From the NCBI RefSeq assembly GCF_021603645.1, contig NZ_BQHJ01000007.1, positions 1 to 64,000 on the forward strand: 64,000 bases of DNA, written 5' to 3'. The position numbers and the translations under genes were made by a program. The notes beneath the pieces are model-generated. The model worked only from the letters and a program-made list of their open reading frames with translations, did no database searches and had not been told where the DNA came from. Position 1 is the first letter of the stretch. Each line of letters opens with the position of its first letter. Of the stretch, positions 18,311 through 27,438 are shown in pieces. The DNA is from Pseudomonas pseudonitroreducens (GTDB lineage: Bacteria > Pseudomonadota > Gammaproteobacteria > Pseudomonadales > Pseudomonadaceae).

Positions 18311-18895
18311 TCAGACTTCATCATGCAACAAAGGCTGCAAAGCTTTGTCGATCGCTTCCCGCGCACGGAAGATCCGTGAGCGGACGGTTCCCACCGGACA
18401 CTGCATCACGGTGGCGATATCTTCGTAACTCAGGCCTTCGAACTCACGCAGGGTCAAGGCCGTGCGCAAATCATCGGGCAACTGCTGGATGGTGCGATGG
18501 ACCGTTTCCTCGATCTCATCCCGCAGCATGGCTCTTTCCGGCGACTCGATGTCCTTCAGGGCGTGATCGCCGTCGAAGAACTCCGCGTCCTCTGCCGTGA
18601 CATCGCTGTCCGGCGGCCGCCGACCGCGCGCAACCAGATGGTTCTTCGCGGTGTTGATGGCGATACGGTACAGCCAGGTATAAAAGGCACTGTCACCGCG
18701 GAAGTTACCCAAGGCGCGATACGCCTTGATGAACGCTTCCTGTGCGACGTCCTGGGCTTCCTGGGCGTCGTGCACGAATCGCACGATCAGCCCCAGAATC
18801 TTGTGCTGGTACTTCAGCACCAGCAGGTCGAAGGCCCGTTTATCTCCGCGCTGTACCCGTTCAACCAGTTGCTGATCCGTTTCCTGGGTTAGCAT
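18311..18895 (-). CDS. algU: RNA polymerase sigma factor AlgU (RpoE-like)
   Basis: AlgU is the ECF sigma factor for envelope stress, alginate and its own operon. The 194-residue protein starts MLTQETDQQLVERVQRGDKR, one residue longer at the C terminus than the P. aeruginosa form I remember (…QPLLHDEV). Region 2 (LVLKYQHKILGLIVRFVHDAQEAQDVAQEAFIKAYR) and region 4 (LPDDLRTALTLREFEGLSYEDIA, VGTVRSRIFRAREAID) are clear. The longer open frame reaches into the promoter and is rejected. The first gene of algU-mucABCD. Confidence 0.97.
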   Translation of the reverse strand: MLTQETDQQLVERVQRGDKRAFDLLVLKYQHKILGLIVRFVHDAQEAQDVAQEAFIKAYRALGNFRGDSAFYTWLYRIAINTAKNHLVARGRRPPDSDVTAEDAEFFDGDHALKDIESPERAMLRDEIEETVHRTIQQLPDDLRTALTLREFEGLSYEDIATVMQCPVGTVRSRIFRAREAIDKALQPLLHDEV

Positions 18896-18954
18896 GAATG
18901 CTCCTCTGAAAACCTGGAGGAGCTTCGAGCACCCTGGTGAATCGTCCTGCCAAG

Positions 18955-18981
18955 ATAGACTCGGGTCTTTTGCAAAAGTTC
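18955..18981 (-). promoter_or_regulatory. AlgU-dependent promoter of algU (P1-like)
   Basis: On the minus strand GAACTT (18976-18981) is followed after 16 bases by TCTAT (18955-18959), close to the AlgU/RpoE consensus GAACTT-N16-TCTGA. It lies 60 bases upstream of the algU start, as expected for autoregulation. Confidence 0.8.
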
Positions 18982-19138
18982 TCCCCTCCAAGCATACGCC
19001 GCACAGTTTTTTCACATTGGCGGCAACCGGACCCCGACATGCGTCCGAAGCCCGTCAAATTCAACTGTACCGGGCGGAACACCCGCTCCCCTTCCGCGCA
19101 ATGTCAATCTGCGCGCAAAGCTGATTGGGTATTCCGCG

Positions 19139-19165
19139 TTCGAACCGGAACGCCTGAAAAAGTTC
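19139..19165 (-). promoter_or_regulatory. Second AlgU-type promoter candidate (distal)
   Basis: On the minus strand GAACTT (19160-19165) is followed after 16 bases by TCGAA (19139-19143). The -35 match is perfect and the -10 is weaker. P. aeruginosa algU also has a distal AlgU promoter, so this may be its counterpart. The rest of 18896-19355 holds no gene I can support. Confidence 0.45.
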
Positions 19166-19303
19166 CGGGGATTTACCGTGATCCTTCAATGATTTCGACG
19201 CCACCCGGACGCCCGCCAGGCCGGCTTGAGCGGGGAAGAATGCCTCCCGCCCTGCGACTGCCGTCCCGCCGCACGCACCTTCGGTGTCATCGGTTCGCCA
19301 GTA

Positions 19304-19330
19304 TTGTGCCGTGGCCCCCTTCTATATACT
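19304..19330 (+). promoter_or_regulatory. Candidate sigma-70 promoter of nadB
   Basis: TATACT (19325-19330) is a good -10 box 25 bases before the nadB ATG. TTGTGC (19304-19309) is a poor -35 at 15-base spacing. Confidence 0.4.
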
Positions 19331-19355
19331 AGGGCGCCATTTTGTGGAGCCGGGT

Positions 19356-20972
19356 ATGAGTCAGCATTTCCAGCATGATGTCCTAGTGATCGGCAGCGGG
19401 GCCGCCGGCCTGACCCTGGCGTTGACGCTGCCTTCGCACTTGCGGATTGCCGTGCTGAGCAAGGGCGAACTGTCCCAGGGCTCCACCTTCTGGGCCCAGG
19501 GCGGGGTCGCTGCCGTGCTGGATGACACCGATACCGTGGAATCCCACGTCGAGGACACCCTGGTAGCCGGTGCCGGCCTGTGCCGCGAGGACGCGGTGAA
19601 ATTCACCGTCGAGCATAGCCGCGAGGCCATCCAGTGGCTGATCGAGCAGGGCGTGCCGTTCACCCGCGACCACGAGCCGGGCCGCGAGGACGGCGGCTTC
19701 GAATTCCACCTGACCCGCGAGGGCGGTCACAGCCACCGGCGCATCATCCACGCCGCCGACGCTACCGGCGCCGCCATCTTCAATACGCTGCTGGAGCAGG
19801 CACGCCAGCGGCCGAACATCGAACTGCTGTCGCAACGGGTCGCCGTCGACCTGATCACCGAGCGAAAACTGGCGATGAACGGCCAGCGCTGCCTGGGCGC
19901 CTACGTGCTGGACCGCGCCACCGGCGAAGTGGATACCTTCAGCGCGCGCTTCACCGTGCTCGCCTCCGGCGGCGCCAGCAAGGTCTACCTCTATACCAGC
20001 AATCCCGACGGCAACTCCGGCGATGGCATCGCCATGGCCTGGCGCGCCGGCTGCCGGGTCGGCAACCTGGAGTTCAACCAGTTCCACCCGACCTGCCTGT
20101 ACCACCCGCAGGCCAAGAGTTTCCTGATCACCGAGGCGCTGCGCGGCGAAGGCGCCCTGCTCCGCCTGCCCAACGGTGAGCGCTTCATGCCGCGCTTCCA
20201 CGCCCTGGGCGAACTCGCCCCGCGTGACGTGGTAGCCCGCGCCATCGACCACGAGATGAAACGCCTGGGCATCGACTACGTCTACCTGGACATCAGCCAC
20301 AAGCCAGCCGAGTTCATCCGCGAGCACTTCCCCACCGTCTACGAACGCTGCCTGGACTTCGGCATCGACATCACCTGCGAACCCATCCCGGTGGTGCCGG
20401 CGGCGCACTACACCTGCGGCGGCGTACTGGTGGATTCCCAGGGTCGCACCGACGTGCCGAACCTCTACGCCATCGGCGAAACCACCTTCACCGGCCTGCA
20501 CGGCGCCAACCGCATGGCCAGCAACTCGCTGCTGGAGTGCTTCGTCTACGCCCGCTCCGCTGCCGCCGACATCCTCGCCGAGCTTCCCAAGGCACAGCCC
20601 CTGGTCGCGCTGCCGTGCTGGGATGCCAGCCAGGTGACCGATTCCGACGAGGACGTGATCATCGCGCACAACTGGGACGAGCTACGGCGTTTCATGTGGG
20701 ACTACGTGGGCATCGTGCGCACCAACAAGCGCCTGGCCCGCGCCCAGCACCGGGTGCGTCTGCTGCTGGACGAAATCGACGAGTTCTACTCGAACTACAA
20801 GGTCAGCCGCGACCTCATCGAGCTGCGCAACCTCGCCCAGGTGGCCGAGCTGATCATCCTCTCCGCCATGCAGCGTCACGAGAGCCGCGGCCTGCACTAC
20901 ACGCTGGACTACCCGGACCTGCTGCCCGAGGCCCGCGACACTATCCTGGCGCCATCCACCTACTGCGACTGA
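19356..20972 (+). CDS. nadB: L-aspartate oxidase
   Basis: NadB oxidises L-aspartate to iminoaspartate with FAD, the first step of NAD synthesis. The 538-residue protein has the dinucleotide-binding motif [15 protein letters not shown], the flavoprotein segment [13 protein letters not shown], active-site elements [11 protein letters not shown] and [10 protein letters not shown], the catalytic-region [10 protein letters not shown], and [19 protein letters not shown]. The ATG at 19356 lies just past a good -10 box. The family is homologous to succinate dehydrogenase/fumarate reductase flavoproteins. The 3' end overlaps the convergent ygfX gene by 32 bases. Confidence 0.96.
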   Translation: MSQHFQHDVLVIGSGAAGLTLALTLPSHLRIAVLSKGELSQGSTFWAQGGVAAVLDDTDTVESHVEDTLVAGAGLCREDAVKFTVEHSREAIQWLIEQGVPFTRDHEPGREDGGFEFHLTREGGHSHRRIIHAADATGAAIFNTLLEQARQRPNIELLSQRVAVDLITERKLAMNGQRCLGAYVLDRATGEVDTFSARFTVLASGGASKVYLYTSNPDGNSGDGIAMAWRAGCRVGNLEFNQFHPTCLYHPQAKSFLITEALRGEGALLRLPNGERFMPRFHALGELAPRDVVARAIDHEMKRLGIDYVYLDISHKPAEFIREHFPTVYERCLDFGIDITCEPIPVVPAAHYTCGGVLVDSQGRTDVPNLYAIGETTFTGLHGANRMASNSLLECFVYARSAAADILAELPKAQPLVALPCWDASQVTDSDEDVIIAHNWDELRRFMWDYVGIVRTNKRLARAQHRVRLLLDEIDEFYSNYKVSRDLIELRNLAQVAELIILSAMQRHESRGLHYTLDYPDLLPEARDTILAPSTYCD

Positions 20973-21393
20973 AGCGCAGCCGCACGCGCAGGCGCCGGTG
21001 CAGCTCGGGCGCCAGGGCATCGGCGGGGACGCAGACGCTGCGCGCCAGCCAGTCGCCGGGACGGCGGAAACGCAGGACGATCAACCAGGGCAACGCCAGG
21101 CTGTCCGGCAGCAACTGCACCGGCTGGAACCCCTCCCGCGCACTCCACAGCTGCCAGCCCTCGGCGTTGTGGCGCAGCGCACGTACCGAATCCGCCGCGC
21201 GCAATAGAATCCGCCCAGGCACAACCCAGCAGGCGTGCAGCAGGCAGAGGCTCAGGCCGAGCGTCTTCCAGTGCAGGGGAATCTCCGCGAGCAGCAGCGC
21301 CAGGGCGGCACCGAACTGCGCGGCGAGATAGGCCGCCAGCAAACCGACGGACGGTTGCCAGCGGCATTCGAAGGGGTCACTTCGGCTGGACAC
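20941..21393 (-). CDS. YgfX (CptA-like) membrane protein
   Basis: The 150-residue protein has two adjacent transmembrane helices ([39 protein letters not shown]) and a soluble C-terminal part ([25 protein letters not shown]), the layout of the YgfX family. In E. coli YgfX (CptA) is paired with SdhE (CptB), once described as a toxin-antitoxin pair acting on cytoskeletal proteins; the toxin role is debated. Its start overlaps sdhE by 17 bases and its end overlaps nadB by 32. Confidence 0.8.
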   Translation of the reverse strand: MSSRSDPFECRWQPSVGLLAAYLAAQFGAALALLLAEIPLHWKTLGLSLCLLHACWVVPGRILLRAADSVRALRHNAEGWQLWSAREGFQPVQLLPDSLALPWLIVLRFRRPGDWLARSVCVPADALAPELHRRLRVRLRFSRSRWMAPG

Positions 21394-21631
21394 GGTCCAG
21401 GATCATCCGAACGATGATGCGCAGGTCGGCATCTTCCGGCTCGCCGCGCTGCATGAACCAGCCGAACATGTCCTGGTCCTCGCATTCCAGCAGCTTGCGG
21501 AAGCGCGCCTGATCATCGGCGGGCAGGCCCGGGTAGACTTCCTGGACAAAGGGCACCAGCAGGACGTCCAGTTCCAGCATGCCGCGGCGGCTGTGCCAGA
21601 AAAGGCGTTTGAGTTCGGTTTCGTCGGTCAT
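21377..21631 (-). CDS. sdhE: FAD assembly factor SdhE
   Basis: SdhE promotes covalent flavinylation of the succinate dehydrogenase flavoprotein. The 84-residue size is typical and the RGxxE signature is present (SRRGMLELD), along with [16 protein letters not shown], a conserved second motif. It lies upstream of and overlaps ygfX. The neighbouring convergent nadB encodes a homologous flavoprotein of the same superfamily, though NadB binds FAD non-covalently. Confidence 0.92.
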   Translation of the reverse strand: MTDETELKRLFWHSRRGMLELDVLLVPFVQEVYPGLPADDQARFRKLLECEDQDMFGWFMQRGEPEDADLRIIVRMILDRVQPK

Positions 21632-21800
21632 CTGCGGGCACCTCGATTAACAGCGGGCGAATACATGTTGTCGCTCGCGAAGTCGACGGACGGCGCGAGC
21701 CGAGCGGCATTATACGCATGCTCGACTCCCCCGGCACCCGCTGACAAGGCACGGCCCGGGCTCTATCATGAGGCCCCTAACTTTCTTCCAGCGAATCGTG

Positions 21801-22736
21801 ATGACCGACTCTGCTTTCTACACCGAACTCAATCACGAAGGGATTCTCGCCGTCCGTGGCGCGGACGCCGGCAAATTCCTCCAGGGCCAGCTGACCTGCA
21901 ATCTCAATTATCTCAACGCCGAATACTCCAGCCTCGGCGCTCGCTGCACGCCCAAGGGCCGCATGACCTCCAGCTTCCGCATCCTCGCCGAGGGCGAAGG
22001 CTTCCTGTTGGCCATGGCCAGGGACCTGCTGGACAGCCAACTGACCGACCTGAAGAAGTACGCGGTGTTTTCCAAGGCCACCCTCGCCGATGACAGCGCC
22101 CAGTGGGCGCGCTTCGGCCTGAGCGGTGCCGATGCCGTACTCGCCGAGCAGGGCCTGGCGCTCTCCGGCGAAGCCGACCAGGTAGCACGGGCCGACGGCC
22201 TGATCGCCATCGGCCTTGGCCAGGGCCGCGTCGAACTCTGGGCGCCGGCCGAACGCGCCGCCGCCATTGCCGACCTGCTGCAGGCTCGCCTGCCCCACGC
22301 CGAGCTCAACGACTGGCTGCTCGGCCAGGTCCGTGCCGGCGTCGGCCAGGTGTTCGGCGCCACCCGCGAGCTGTTCATCCCGCAGATGATCAACCTGCAG
22401 GCGGTGGGCGGCGTGAGCTTCAAGAAAGGCTGCTACACCGGCCAGGAAATCGTCGCGCGCATGCAGTACCTCGGCCGCCTCAAGCGCCGCCTGCAGCGCC
22501 TGAAACTCGATGGTGCCGACCTGCCGGAGCCGGGCCGCGAGCTGTTCTCGCCGGTGCATTCCAGCAGCGTCGGCGAAGTAGTACTGGCGGCCCGCGCGGC
22601 CGATGGCGTGGAACTGCTCGCCGTGCTGCAGGAAGACGCCGCTGCCGACGGCAATGTGCGCCTGGGCGAGGACCAGCCCCTGCGCCTGCTGGACCTGCCC
22701 TACGTTCTGGACAGCGACCGCGAGATCCAGCGCTGA
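21801..22736 (+). CDS. ygfZ: Folate-binding YgfZ protein
   Basis: YgfZ is a folate-dependent factor for maturation or repair of certain iron-sulfur proteins. The 311-residue protein has the family signature KGCYTGQEIVARMQYLG with the conserved Cys, and the GcvT-like N-terminal segment ILAVRGADAGKFLQGQLTCNL. The ATG at 21801 was preferred to an in-frame start at 21768 because it matches the usual N terminus (MTDSAFYTEL). It is divergent from sdhE with a 169-base gap. Confidence 0.93.
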   Translation: MTDSAFYTELNHEGILAVRGADAGKFLQGQLTCNLNYLNAEYSSLGARCTPKGRMTSSFRILAEGEGFLLAMARDLLDSQLTDLKKYAVFSKATLADDSAQWARFGLSGADAVLAEQGLALSGEADQVARADGLIAIGLGQGRVELWAPAERAAAIADLLQARLPHAELNDWLLGQVRAGVGQVFGATRELFIPQMINLQAVGGVSFKKGCYTGQEIVARMQYLGRLKRRLQRLKLDGADLPEPGRELFSPVHSSSVGEVVLAARAADGVELLAVLQEDAAADGNVRLGEDQPLRLLDLPYVLDSDREIQR

Positions 22737-22743
22737 ATTCCGT

Positions 22744-22765
22744 GCCGGGCGGGGAGCCCGGCTTT
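22744..22765 (+). terminator. Weak hairpin after ygfZ
   Basis: GCCGGGC (22744-22750) and GCCCGGC (22756-22762) form a 7-bp stem followed by only TTT, between ygfZ and the HDOD gene. It may attenuate transcription rather than stop it. Confidence 0.4.
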
Positions 22766-22781
22766 CCCTGAAGGACACTGC

Positions 22782-23618
22782 ATGAGCAAGCTTGCCGAAA
22801 AAGTACAACAGGAACTGCTGCGGGCTATCGATAACGATGAGCTGGTGCTGCCGACGCTGCCGGAAGTCGCCCTGCGCGTCCGCGAGGCGGCGGAAGACCC
22901 GGACATCAGCATCCAGGACCTCAGCAAGGTGATCGGCAACGACGCTGCCCTGACCGCACGCATCATCAAGGTGGTGAACAGCCCGCTGCTGCGCACCAAC
23001 AAGGAAATCACCGACCTGCAGATGGCGATCAGCCGCCTGGGCATCAACTACACCTGCAACCTGGCCACCGGCCTGGCCATGGAGCAGATGTTCCAGGCCA
23101 CGTCCGACGTGGTCGACCGCAAGATGCGCGAGGTGTGGAACAAGAGCACCGAGATCGCCGGCATCTGCCATGCCCTGTGCCGCCACTACACCCGCCTGGC
23201 GCCGGACCAGGCGACCCTCGCGGGGCTGGTGCACCAGATCGGCGTGCTGCCGATCCTCACCTACGCCGAGGAGCACAGCGAACTGCTGGCCGACTCCATC
23301 AGCCTCAACCACGTGATCGAGCGCATCCACCCGATCATCGGCGACCGCATCCTCAAGGCCTGGGACTTCCCGGCGCCGATCGCTGCGGTGCCGGGGCAAC
23401 ACCTGGACTTCACCCGCGACTCGGCCAAGGTCGACTACGTGGACATCGTCCAGGTCGCCACCCTGCAGAGCTACCTCGGCAGCCAGCACCCCTACACCGA
23501 GCTGGACTGGGCGACCATCCCGGCCTTCGCCAAGCTGGGCCTGGACCCGACAGCGGACGTGAAGGAAGACGAAGACCTCTCCGCCGCCATGGAAGCGGCG
23601 ATGAGCATGCTGCAGTAA
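22782..23618 (+). CDS. HDOD domain protein
   Basis: The 278-residue protein is a single HDOD domain: LVLPTLPEVALRVREAAEDPDISIQDLSKVIGNDAALTARIIKVVNSPLL is the typical N-terminal helical bundle, and the later HD-like segment reads LVHQIGVLPILTYAEE. The metal-binding His-Asp pair of true HD phosphohydrolases is absent (HQIG instead of HDIG), so a signalling or scaffolding role without catalysis is likely, as known for HDOD proteins. The ATG at 22782 follows GAAGGA. It lies 45 bases after ygfZ. Confidence 0.9.
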   Translation: MSKLAEKVQQELLRAIDNDELVLPTLPEVALRVREAAEDPDISIQDLSKVIGNDAALTARIIKVVNSPLLRTNKEITDLQMAISRLGINYTCNLATGLAMEQMFQATSDVVDRKMREVWNKSTEIAGICHALCRHYTRLAPDQATLAGLVHQIGVLPILTYAEEHSELLADSISLNHVIERIHPIIGDRILKAWDFPAPIAAVPGQHLDFTRDSAKVDYVDIVQVATLQSYLGSQHPYTELDWATIPAFAKLGLDPTADVKEDEDLSAAMEAAMSMLQ

Positions 23619-23646
23619 CGGCAGACCATTGCGCCGGCGGTGATCG

Positions 23647-23712
23647 ATCGCGGACGGAGTCCGCTCCTACGCAGGGATCAAGCTCCGGGTAGGAGCGGAC
23701 TCCGTCCGCGAT
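23647..23712. repeat. REP-like perfect inverted pair
   Basis: A 24-bp sequence beginning ATCGCGGACGGAGTCCGCTC (23647-23670) recurs as its exact inverse complement at 23689-23712, with an 18-base spacer. The same family is found at 40040-40110 and as one arm at 61081-61104. Confidence 0.85.
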
Positions 23713-23727
23713 GCTTTCGCCCAACAC

Positions 23728-23755
23728 CGAAACCCGCCCTCACCGGCGGGTTTCG
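23728..23755. terminator. Bidirectional terminator between HDOD gene and tctE
   Basis: CGAAACCCGC (23728-23737) pairs with GCGGGTTTCG (23746-23755). It sits between the convergent ends of the HDOD gene and the sensor kinase gene. Confidence 0.7.
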
Positions 23756-23765
23756 CGTTTCTGGC

Positions 23766-25172
23766 TCAGGCGTTTTCCGCGGGGAAGGTTACCCGCACCA
23801 GCAGCCCGCCGAGCTCGCCCTGGCCCAGCTCGATGCGGGCGCGGTGGGCGCTGCAGATCTCGCCAACGATGGCCAGCCCCAGGCCGGTGCCCTGCTGGCG
23901 GCGACGGTAGAAGCGGCGGAATACCTTGTCGCGCTCTTCCGGCGGGATGCCGGGGCCGTCGTCCTCGACCTCCAGCTCCGCCGGCGAGCGCACGCGGATG
24001 ATCACGTTGCCGTCCGCCGGGGCGTGGGCAATGGCGTTGTCCACCAGGTTGCTGAGCAGCTCGTTGAGCAGGGTCGGATCGCCCTTCACCCAGGCCGGCT
24101 CGGCAGCCTCCAGCGCCAAGCTGACGCCGCGCGAATAGGCCAGCGGCGCCAGCGCCAGGCCCAGTTCGCGGGCCAGCTGGCCCAGTTCGATGCGCTCCCC
24201 GGCGCCTTCGGCGATGGCGCGCGCGCCACTCTCCACGCGCGCCAGCGACAGCAGCTGATTGGCCAAACCGGTCACCCGGTCGGTGTTCTGCACCGCATCC
24301 GCCAGCGTAGCGCGCCACTGCTGCGGGTCCTGCTCGCGCAGGCCGAGTTCCAGCCGCGCCTTGAGTGCCGCCAGCGGGGTGCGCAGTTCGTGGGAGGCCT
24401 CGGCGATGAACTGCGACTGCCGGTCGAACAACCCGCGCAGACGCACGGTGAAGTGGTTGAGCGCCGCCACCAGCGGACGCAGCTCCTTCTGCACGCGGAC
24501 TTCCGGCAATGGCCGCAGGTCGTCCGGCTGGCGATCTTCCACGGCCTCACGCAGACGATCCAGCGGGCGCAGGCCGGCACTTACCGCGTACCAGACCATC
24601 ATCAGCGCGGCGATGGCCGACAGCGCCAGGTTGAGCAGGGTGTCGGCGAGCAGGTTGCGCGCCAGCCGCTCGCGCGCGCCCATGGTTTCGGCGACACGGA
24701 TTTCCGCCATGCCGTTGACCGTCGGCTGGCTCACCGGCTGAAGCAGGCTGACCACCCGCACGCCCTGCCCTTCGTAGGTGGCATCGTAGAACTTGGCCAG
24801 CGCCGGGTAGTCGTCCGTGCGCGGCGTGGTCGGCAGCGGCGCCGGCAGGTTCTCATAGCCGGAGATCATCTTTCCCTGGGGGTCGATGACCTGGTAGAAG
24901 ATGCGCCCGGCGCTGTCGTACTCGAAGCTGTCCAGCGCCACGTAGGGCACATTGGCGCGCAGGGTGCCGTCACTGGCGTAGAGGCCATCGGCAATGTCCC
25001 GCGCCGACGCCAGCAGGGTCCGGTCATAGGCGATGTCGGCCGCGTGCCGGGCGCGCCAGTAGGTCGCCGCACTGCCGATCAGCAACAGCACCAGCAGCAG
25101 GCCGCCGAGGCGCCAGAGCAGGCGCCCGCGCAGGCTGCCCGTGCCTGGGAAGGCCCAGCGCCGTTCAGCCAT
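23766..25172 (-). CDS. tctE: Sensor histidine kinase TctE
   Basis: This is the membrane sensor of the tricarboxylate-responsive two-component system. The 468-residue protein has a first transmembrane helix (LLWRLGGLLLVLLLIGSAATYW), a periplasmic domain (~35-170), a second helix (LLNLALSAIAALMMVWYAV), a HAMP-like linker, H-box FIAEASHELRTPLAAL, N-box NELLSNLVDNAIAH, G1 VEDDGPGIPPEE and G2 GTGLGLAIV. The start at 25172 gives an eight-base overlap with tctD; the longer frame runs inside tctD. Confidence 0.93.
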   Translation of the reverse strand: MAERRWAFPGTGSLRGRLLWRLGGLLLVLLLIGSAATYWRARHAADIAYDRTLLASARDIADGLYASDGTLRANVPYVALDSFEYDSAGRIFYQVIDPQGKMISGYENLPAPLPTTPRTDDYPALAKFYDATYEGQGVRVVSLLQPVSQPTVNGMAEIRVAETMGARERLARNLLADTLLNLALSAIAALMMVWYAVSAGLRPLDRLREAVEDRQPDDLRPLPEVRVQKELRPLVAALNHFTVRLRGLFDRQSQFIAEASHELRTPLAALKARLELGLREQDPQQWRATLADAVQNTDRVTGLANQLLSLARVESGARAIAEGAGERIELGQLARELGLALAPLAYSRGVSLALEAAEPAWVKGDPTLLNELLSNLVDNAIAHAPADGNVIIRVRSPAELEVEDDGPGIPPEERDKVFRRFYRRRQQGTGLGLAIVGEICSAHRARIELGQGELGGLLVRVTFPAENA

Positions 25173-25836
25173 CCTGGGCTTCCAGCAGGTAACCCAGGCC
25201 GCGGAAGGTAACGATACGCACCGAGCTGCCCTCGAGCTTCTTGCGCAGGCGATGCACGTAGATCTCGATGGCATCGGCGCTGGCGTCCTGGTCCAGGCCG
25301 AACACCTGCGCCGCCAGTTGCTCCTTGCTCATCACCCGCCCCGGCCGGGCAATCAGCGCCTCCAGCACGGCCTGCTCGCGGGAGGTCAGGTTCATCGCCT
25401 GTTCGGCGAGGGTGAAGCGCCGCGCGCCGAGGTCGTAGACCAGTTCGCCGCAGCGTTGCTGCTGCTCGCCGCCGAGCACGCTGCGACGCAGCAGGGCCTT
25501 CACCCGCGCTTCCAGTTCGGTGAGTTCGAAGGGTTTGGCCAGGTAATCGTCGGCGCCCAGGTTCAGCCCGTGCACGCGATCGCGCACTTCGCCGCGGGCG
25601 GTAAGCATCAGCACGGGCAGGGTCTTGCCGCGCTCGCGCAGACGCGCCAGCACCTGGAAGCCGTCCAGCCGAGGCAGGCCGACGTCGAGGATCGCCAGCG
25701 CATAGTCCTCGCTGGCCAGCGCCAGATCGGCGGCCACGCCATCCTGCAGCAGGTCCACCGTCCAGCCGGCGCCCTTGAGCGCCTGGGCGACGCTTTCGCC
25801 GAGTTGCGGATGGTCTTCAACCAGGAGAATTCGCAC
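25165..25836 (-). CDS. tctD: Response regulator TctD
   Basis: This is an OmpR-type regulator of 223 residues. The receiver domain has the acidic pocket VEDH, phosphoacceptor Asp in AILDVGLPRLDG, Thr in MLTARG and Lys in YLAKPFE. The winged-helix domain ends with IEIYVHRLRKKLEGSSVRIVTFRGLGYLLE. TctD-TctE controls tricarboxylate uptake; the divergent opdH-tctCBA genes are the expected targets. The gene pair overlaps by eight bases. Confidence 0.94.
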   Translation of the reverse strand: MRILLVEDHPQLGESVAQALKGAGWTVDLLQDGVAADLALASEDYALAILDVGLPRLDGFQVLARLRERGKTLPVLMLTARGEVRDRVHGLNLGADDYLAKPFELTELEARVKALLRRSVLGGEQQQRCGELVYDLGARRFTLAEQAMNLTSREQAVLEALIARPGRVMSKEQLAAQVFGLDQDASADAIEIYVHRLRKKLEGSSVRIVTFRGLGYLLEAQDG

Positions 25837-26121
25837 GCGTTTCTACCCCTCGGACTACAGGTTCGGGCCGGCAGTTTACCCATCCGCGAGCCGCTGTGAA
25901 TGGGGGAAATTCGCTGAAATCACTGCGAAAGGAGACTGAAAGCCTGGCGAAAGCTTAGCCCGTTAGCATCGCCAACGAGCCGCCTCCCAACCCCGAAATT
26001 TCAGCGCCGACTGCCCAGGCGCAACGGCGGGAGAAGCGGACTCGACGACGGCGAAGACCGTCAACAGAGCGCAAGGCGGCGTGGTGCCCTTGCGCGACAA
26101 CAACAAGAACGGAGACCACAG
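25837..26121. promoter_or_regulatory. Divergent regulatory region tctD / opdH
   Basis: This 285-base region must hold promoters for both the regulator and the porin-transporter operon. I can name no clear -35/-10 pair or TctD site. A GGAGA lies eight bases before the opdH ATG. Confidence 0.5.
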
Positions 26122-27411
26122 ATGCCCACCGCCCAGCCTTTGGCTGCACCGGCTTTCGCCAAGCCCAATTGCCGTTGCCTGACTCCCGCCCTGCTGGCTT
26201 TCGCCGGGGTCGCCCCGCTGTGCGATGCCGCCGGCTTCATCGAAGACAGCAGCGCCACGCTCAGCACCCAGAACATCTACTTCAACCGCGACTTCCGTGA
26301 TGGCGCCGGCCAGTCCAAGCGCGAGGAGTGGGCGCAGGGTTTCATCCTCGACTTCCAGTCCGGCTACACGCCCGGCACCATCGGCGTCGGCCTCGATGCC
26401 ATGGGCATGCTCGGCCTGAAGCTCGATTCCTCGCCGGACCGCACCGGCACCGGCCTGTTGCCGACCCACGATGACGGCCGCGCCGCCGACGAGTACAGCA
26501 AGCTCGGCCTGACTGCCAAGTTCAAGGCCTCCGAGACGGAGCTGAAGATCGGCAGCCTGATCCCCGACCTGCCAACCCTGCAGCCCAACGACAGCCGTCT
26601 GTTCCCGCAGACCTTCGAGGGCGGCCTGCTCAACTCTACCGACCTGCCGGGCCTGAACTTCACTGGCGGGCGTCTGGAGAAGGTCAAGGACCGCGACTCC
26701 ACCGACTACACCGACCTGGCGCTGAACAACAAGAACCGTCGCTTCTCCGGTGGCAGCGCCGAAGGCAAGCACTACGACCTGGCCGGCGGCGACTACAAGT
26801 TCACCGATAACCTCACCGGCCGTTACCACTATGCGCAGCTGGACGAGGTCTACCGCCAGCACTTCGTCGGCCTGCTCGCGGCCTATCCGCTGGGCCCCGG
26901 CAAGTTCAGCGCCGATGTACGCCTGGCCGTCAGCGACGACCAGGGCGAGACGCGCGGCGGCGAGATCGACAACCGCGCCTTCAACGGCCTGCTTGGCTAC
27001 GCCCTGGGCGCCAACAAGTTCAGCCTCGGCTGGCAGCAGATGAGCGGCGACAGCGCCTTCCCCTACATCGATGGCAGCAACCCCTACCTGGTCAACTTCG
27101 TCCAGGTCGGCGACTTCGCCGAGACCGACGAGCGCTCCTGGCAGGTCCGCCACGACTACGACTTCGCCGGCCTCGGCATCCCCGGCCTGACCCTGATGAA
27201 TCGCTACATCAGCGGCGACAATGCCAAAATCAACGGCATGGATGGTCACGGCAAGGAATGGGAGCGCAACACCGACATCAAGTACGTGATCCAGAGCGGC
27301 CCGCTCAAGGACGTGGCAGTGCGCGTGCGCAACGCCACCTACCGTTCGAGCTTCGCGCGGGACGCCGACGAGACACGTATCTACCTCAGCTACTCCCTGG
27401 CGATCTGGTAA
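26122..27411 (+). CDS. opdH: OprD-family tricarboxylate porin OpdH
   Basis: OpdH is an outer-membrane channel for cis-aconitate, citrate and related acids. The 429-residue protein has a long N-terminal export region (~36 residues, cleavage near CDAAGF), then OprD-family features: FIEDSSATLSTQNIYFNRDFRD, REEWAQGFILDFQSGYT, LGLKLDSSPDRTGTGLLP, GSLIPDLPTL and the C-terminal strand ending IYLSYSLAIW with the terminal aromatic residue. It stands directly before tctC, as in the OpdH-TctCBA uptake locus. Confidence 0.92.
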   Translation: MPTAQPLAAPAFAKPNCRCLTPALLAFAGVAPLCDAAGFIEDSSATLSTQNIYFNRDFRDGAGQSKREEWAQGFILDFQSGYTPGTIGVGLDAMGMLGLKLDSSPDRTGTGLLPTHDDGRAADEYSKLGLTAKFKASETELKIGSLIPDLPTLQPNDSRLFPQTFEGGLLNSTDLPGLNFTGGRLEKVKDRDSTDYTDLALNNKNRRFSGGSAEGKHYDLAGGDYKFTDNLTGRYHYAQLDEVYRQHFVGLLAAYPLGPGKFSADVRLAVSDDQGETRGGEIDNRAFNGLLGYALGANKFSLGWQQMSGDSAFPYIDGSNPYLVNFVQVGDFAETDERSWQVRHDYDFAGLGIPGLTLMNRYISGDNAKINGMDGHGKEWERNTDIKYVIQSGPLKDVAVRVRNATYRSSFARDADETRIYLSYSLAIW

Positions 27412-27438
27412 ACCGACAACAATAAGAGGAATCGCACC

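Noticed and set aside
20941-21631. A proven toxin-antitoxin pair (CptA/CptB)
   Set aside because: The family match is good, but SdhE is a flavinylation factor and the toxin activity of YgfX homologues is disputed; only family membership is claimed.
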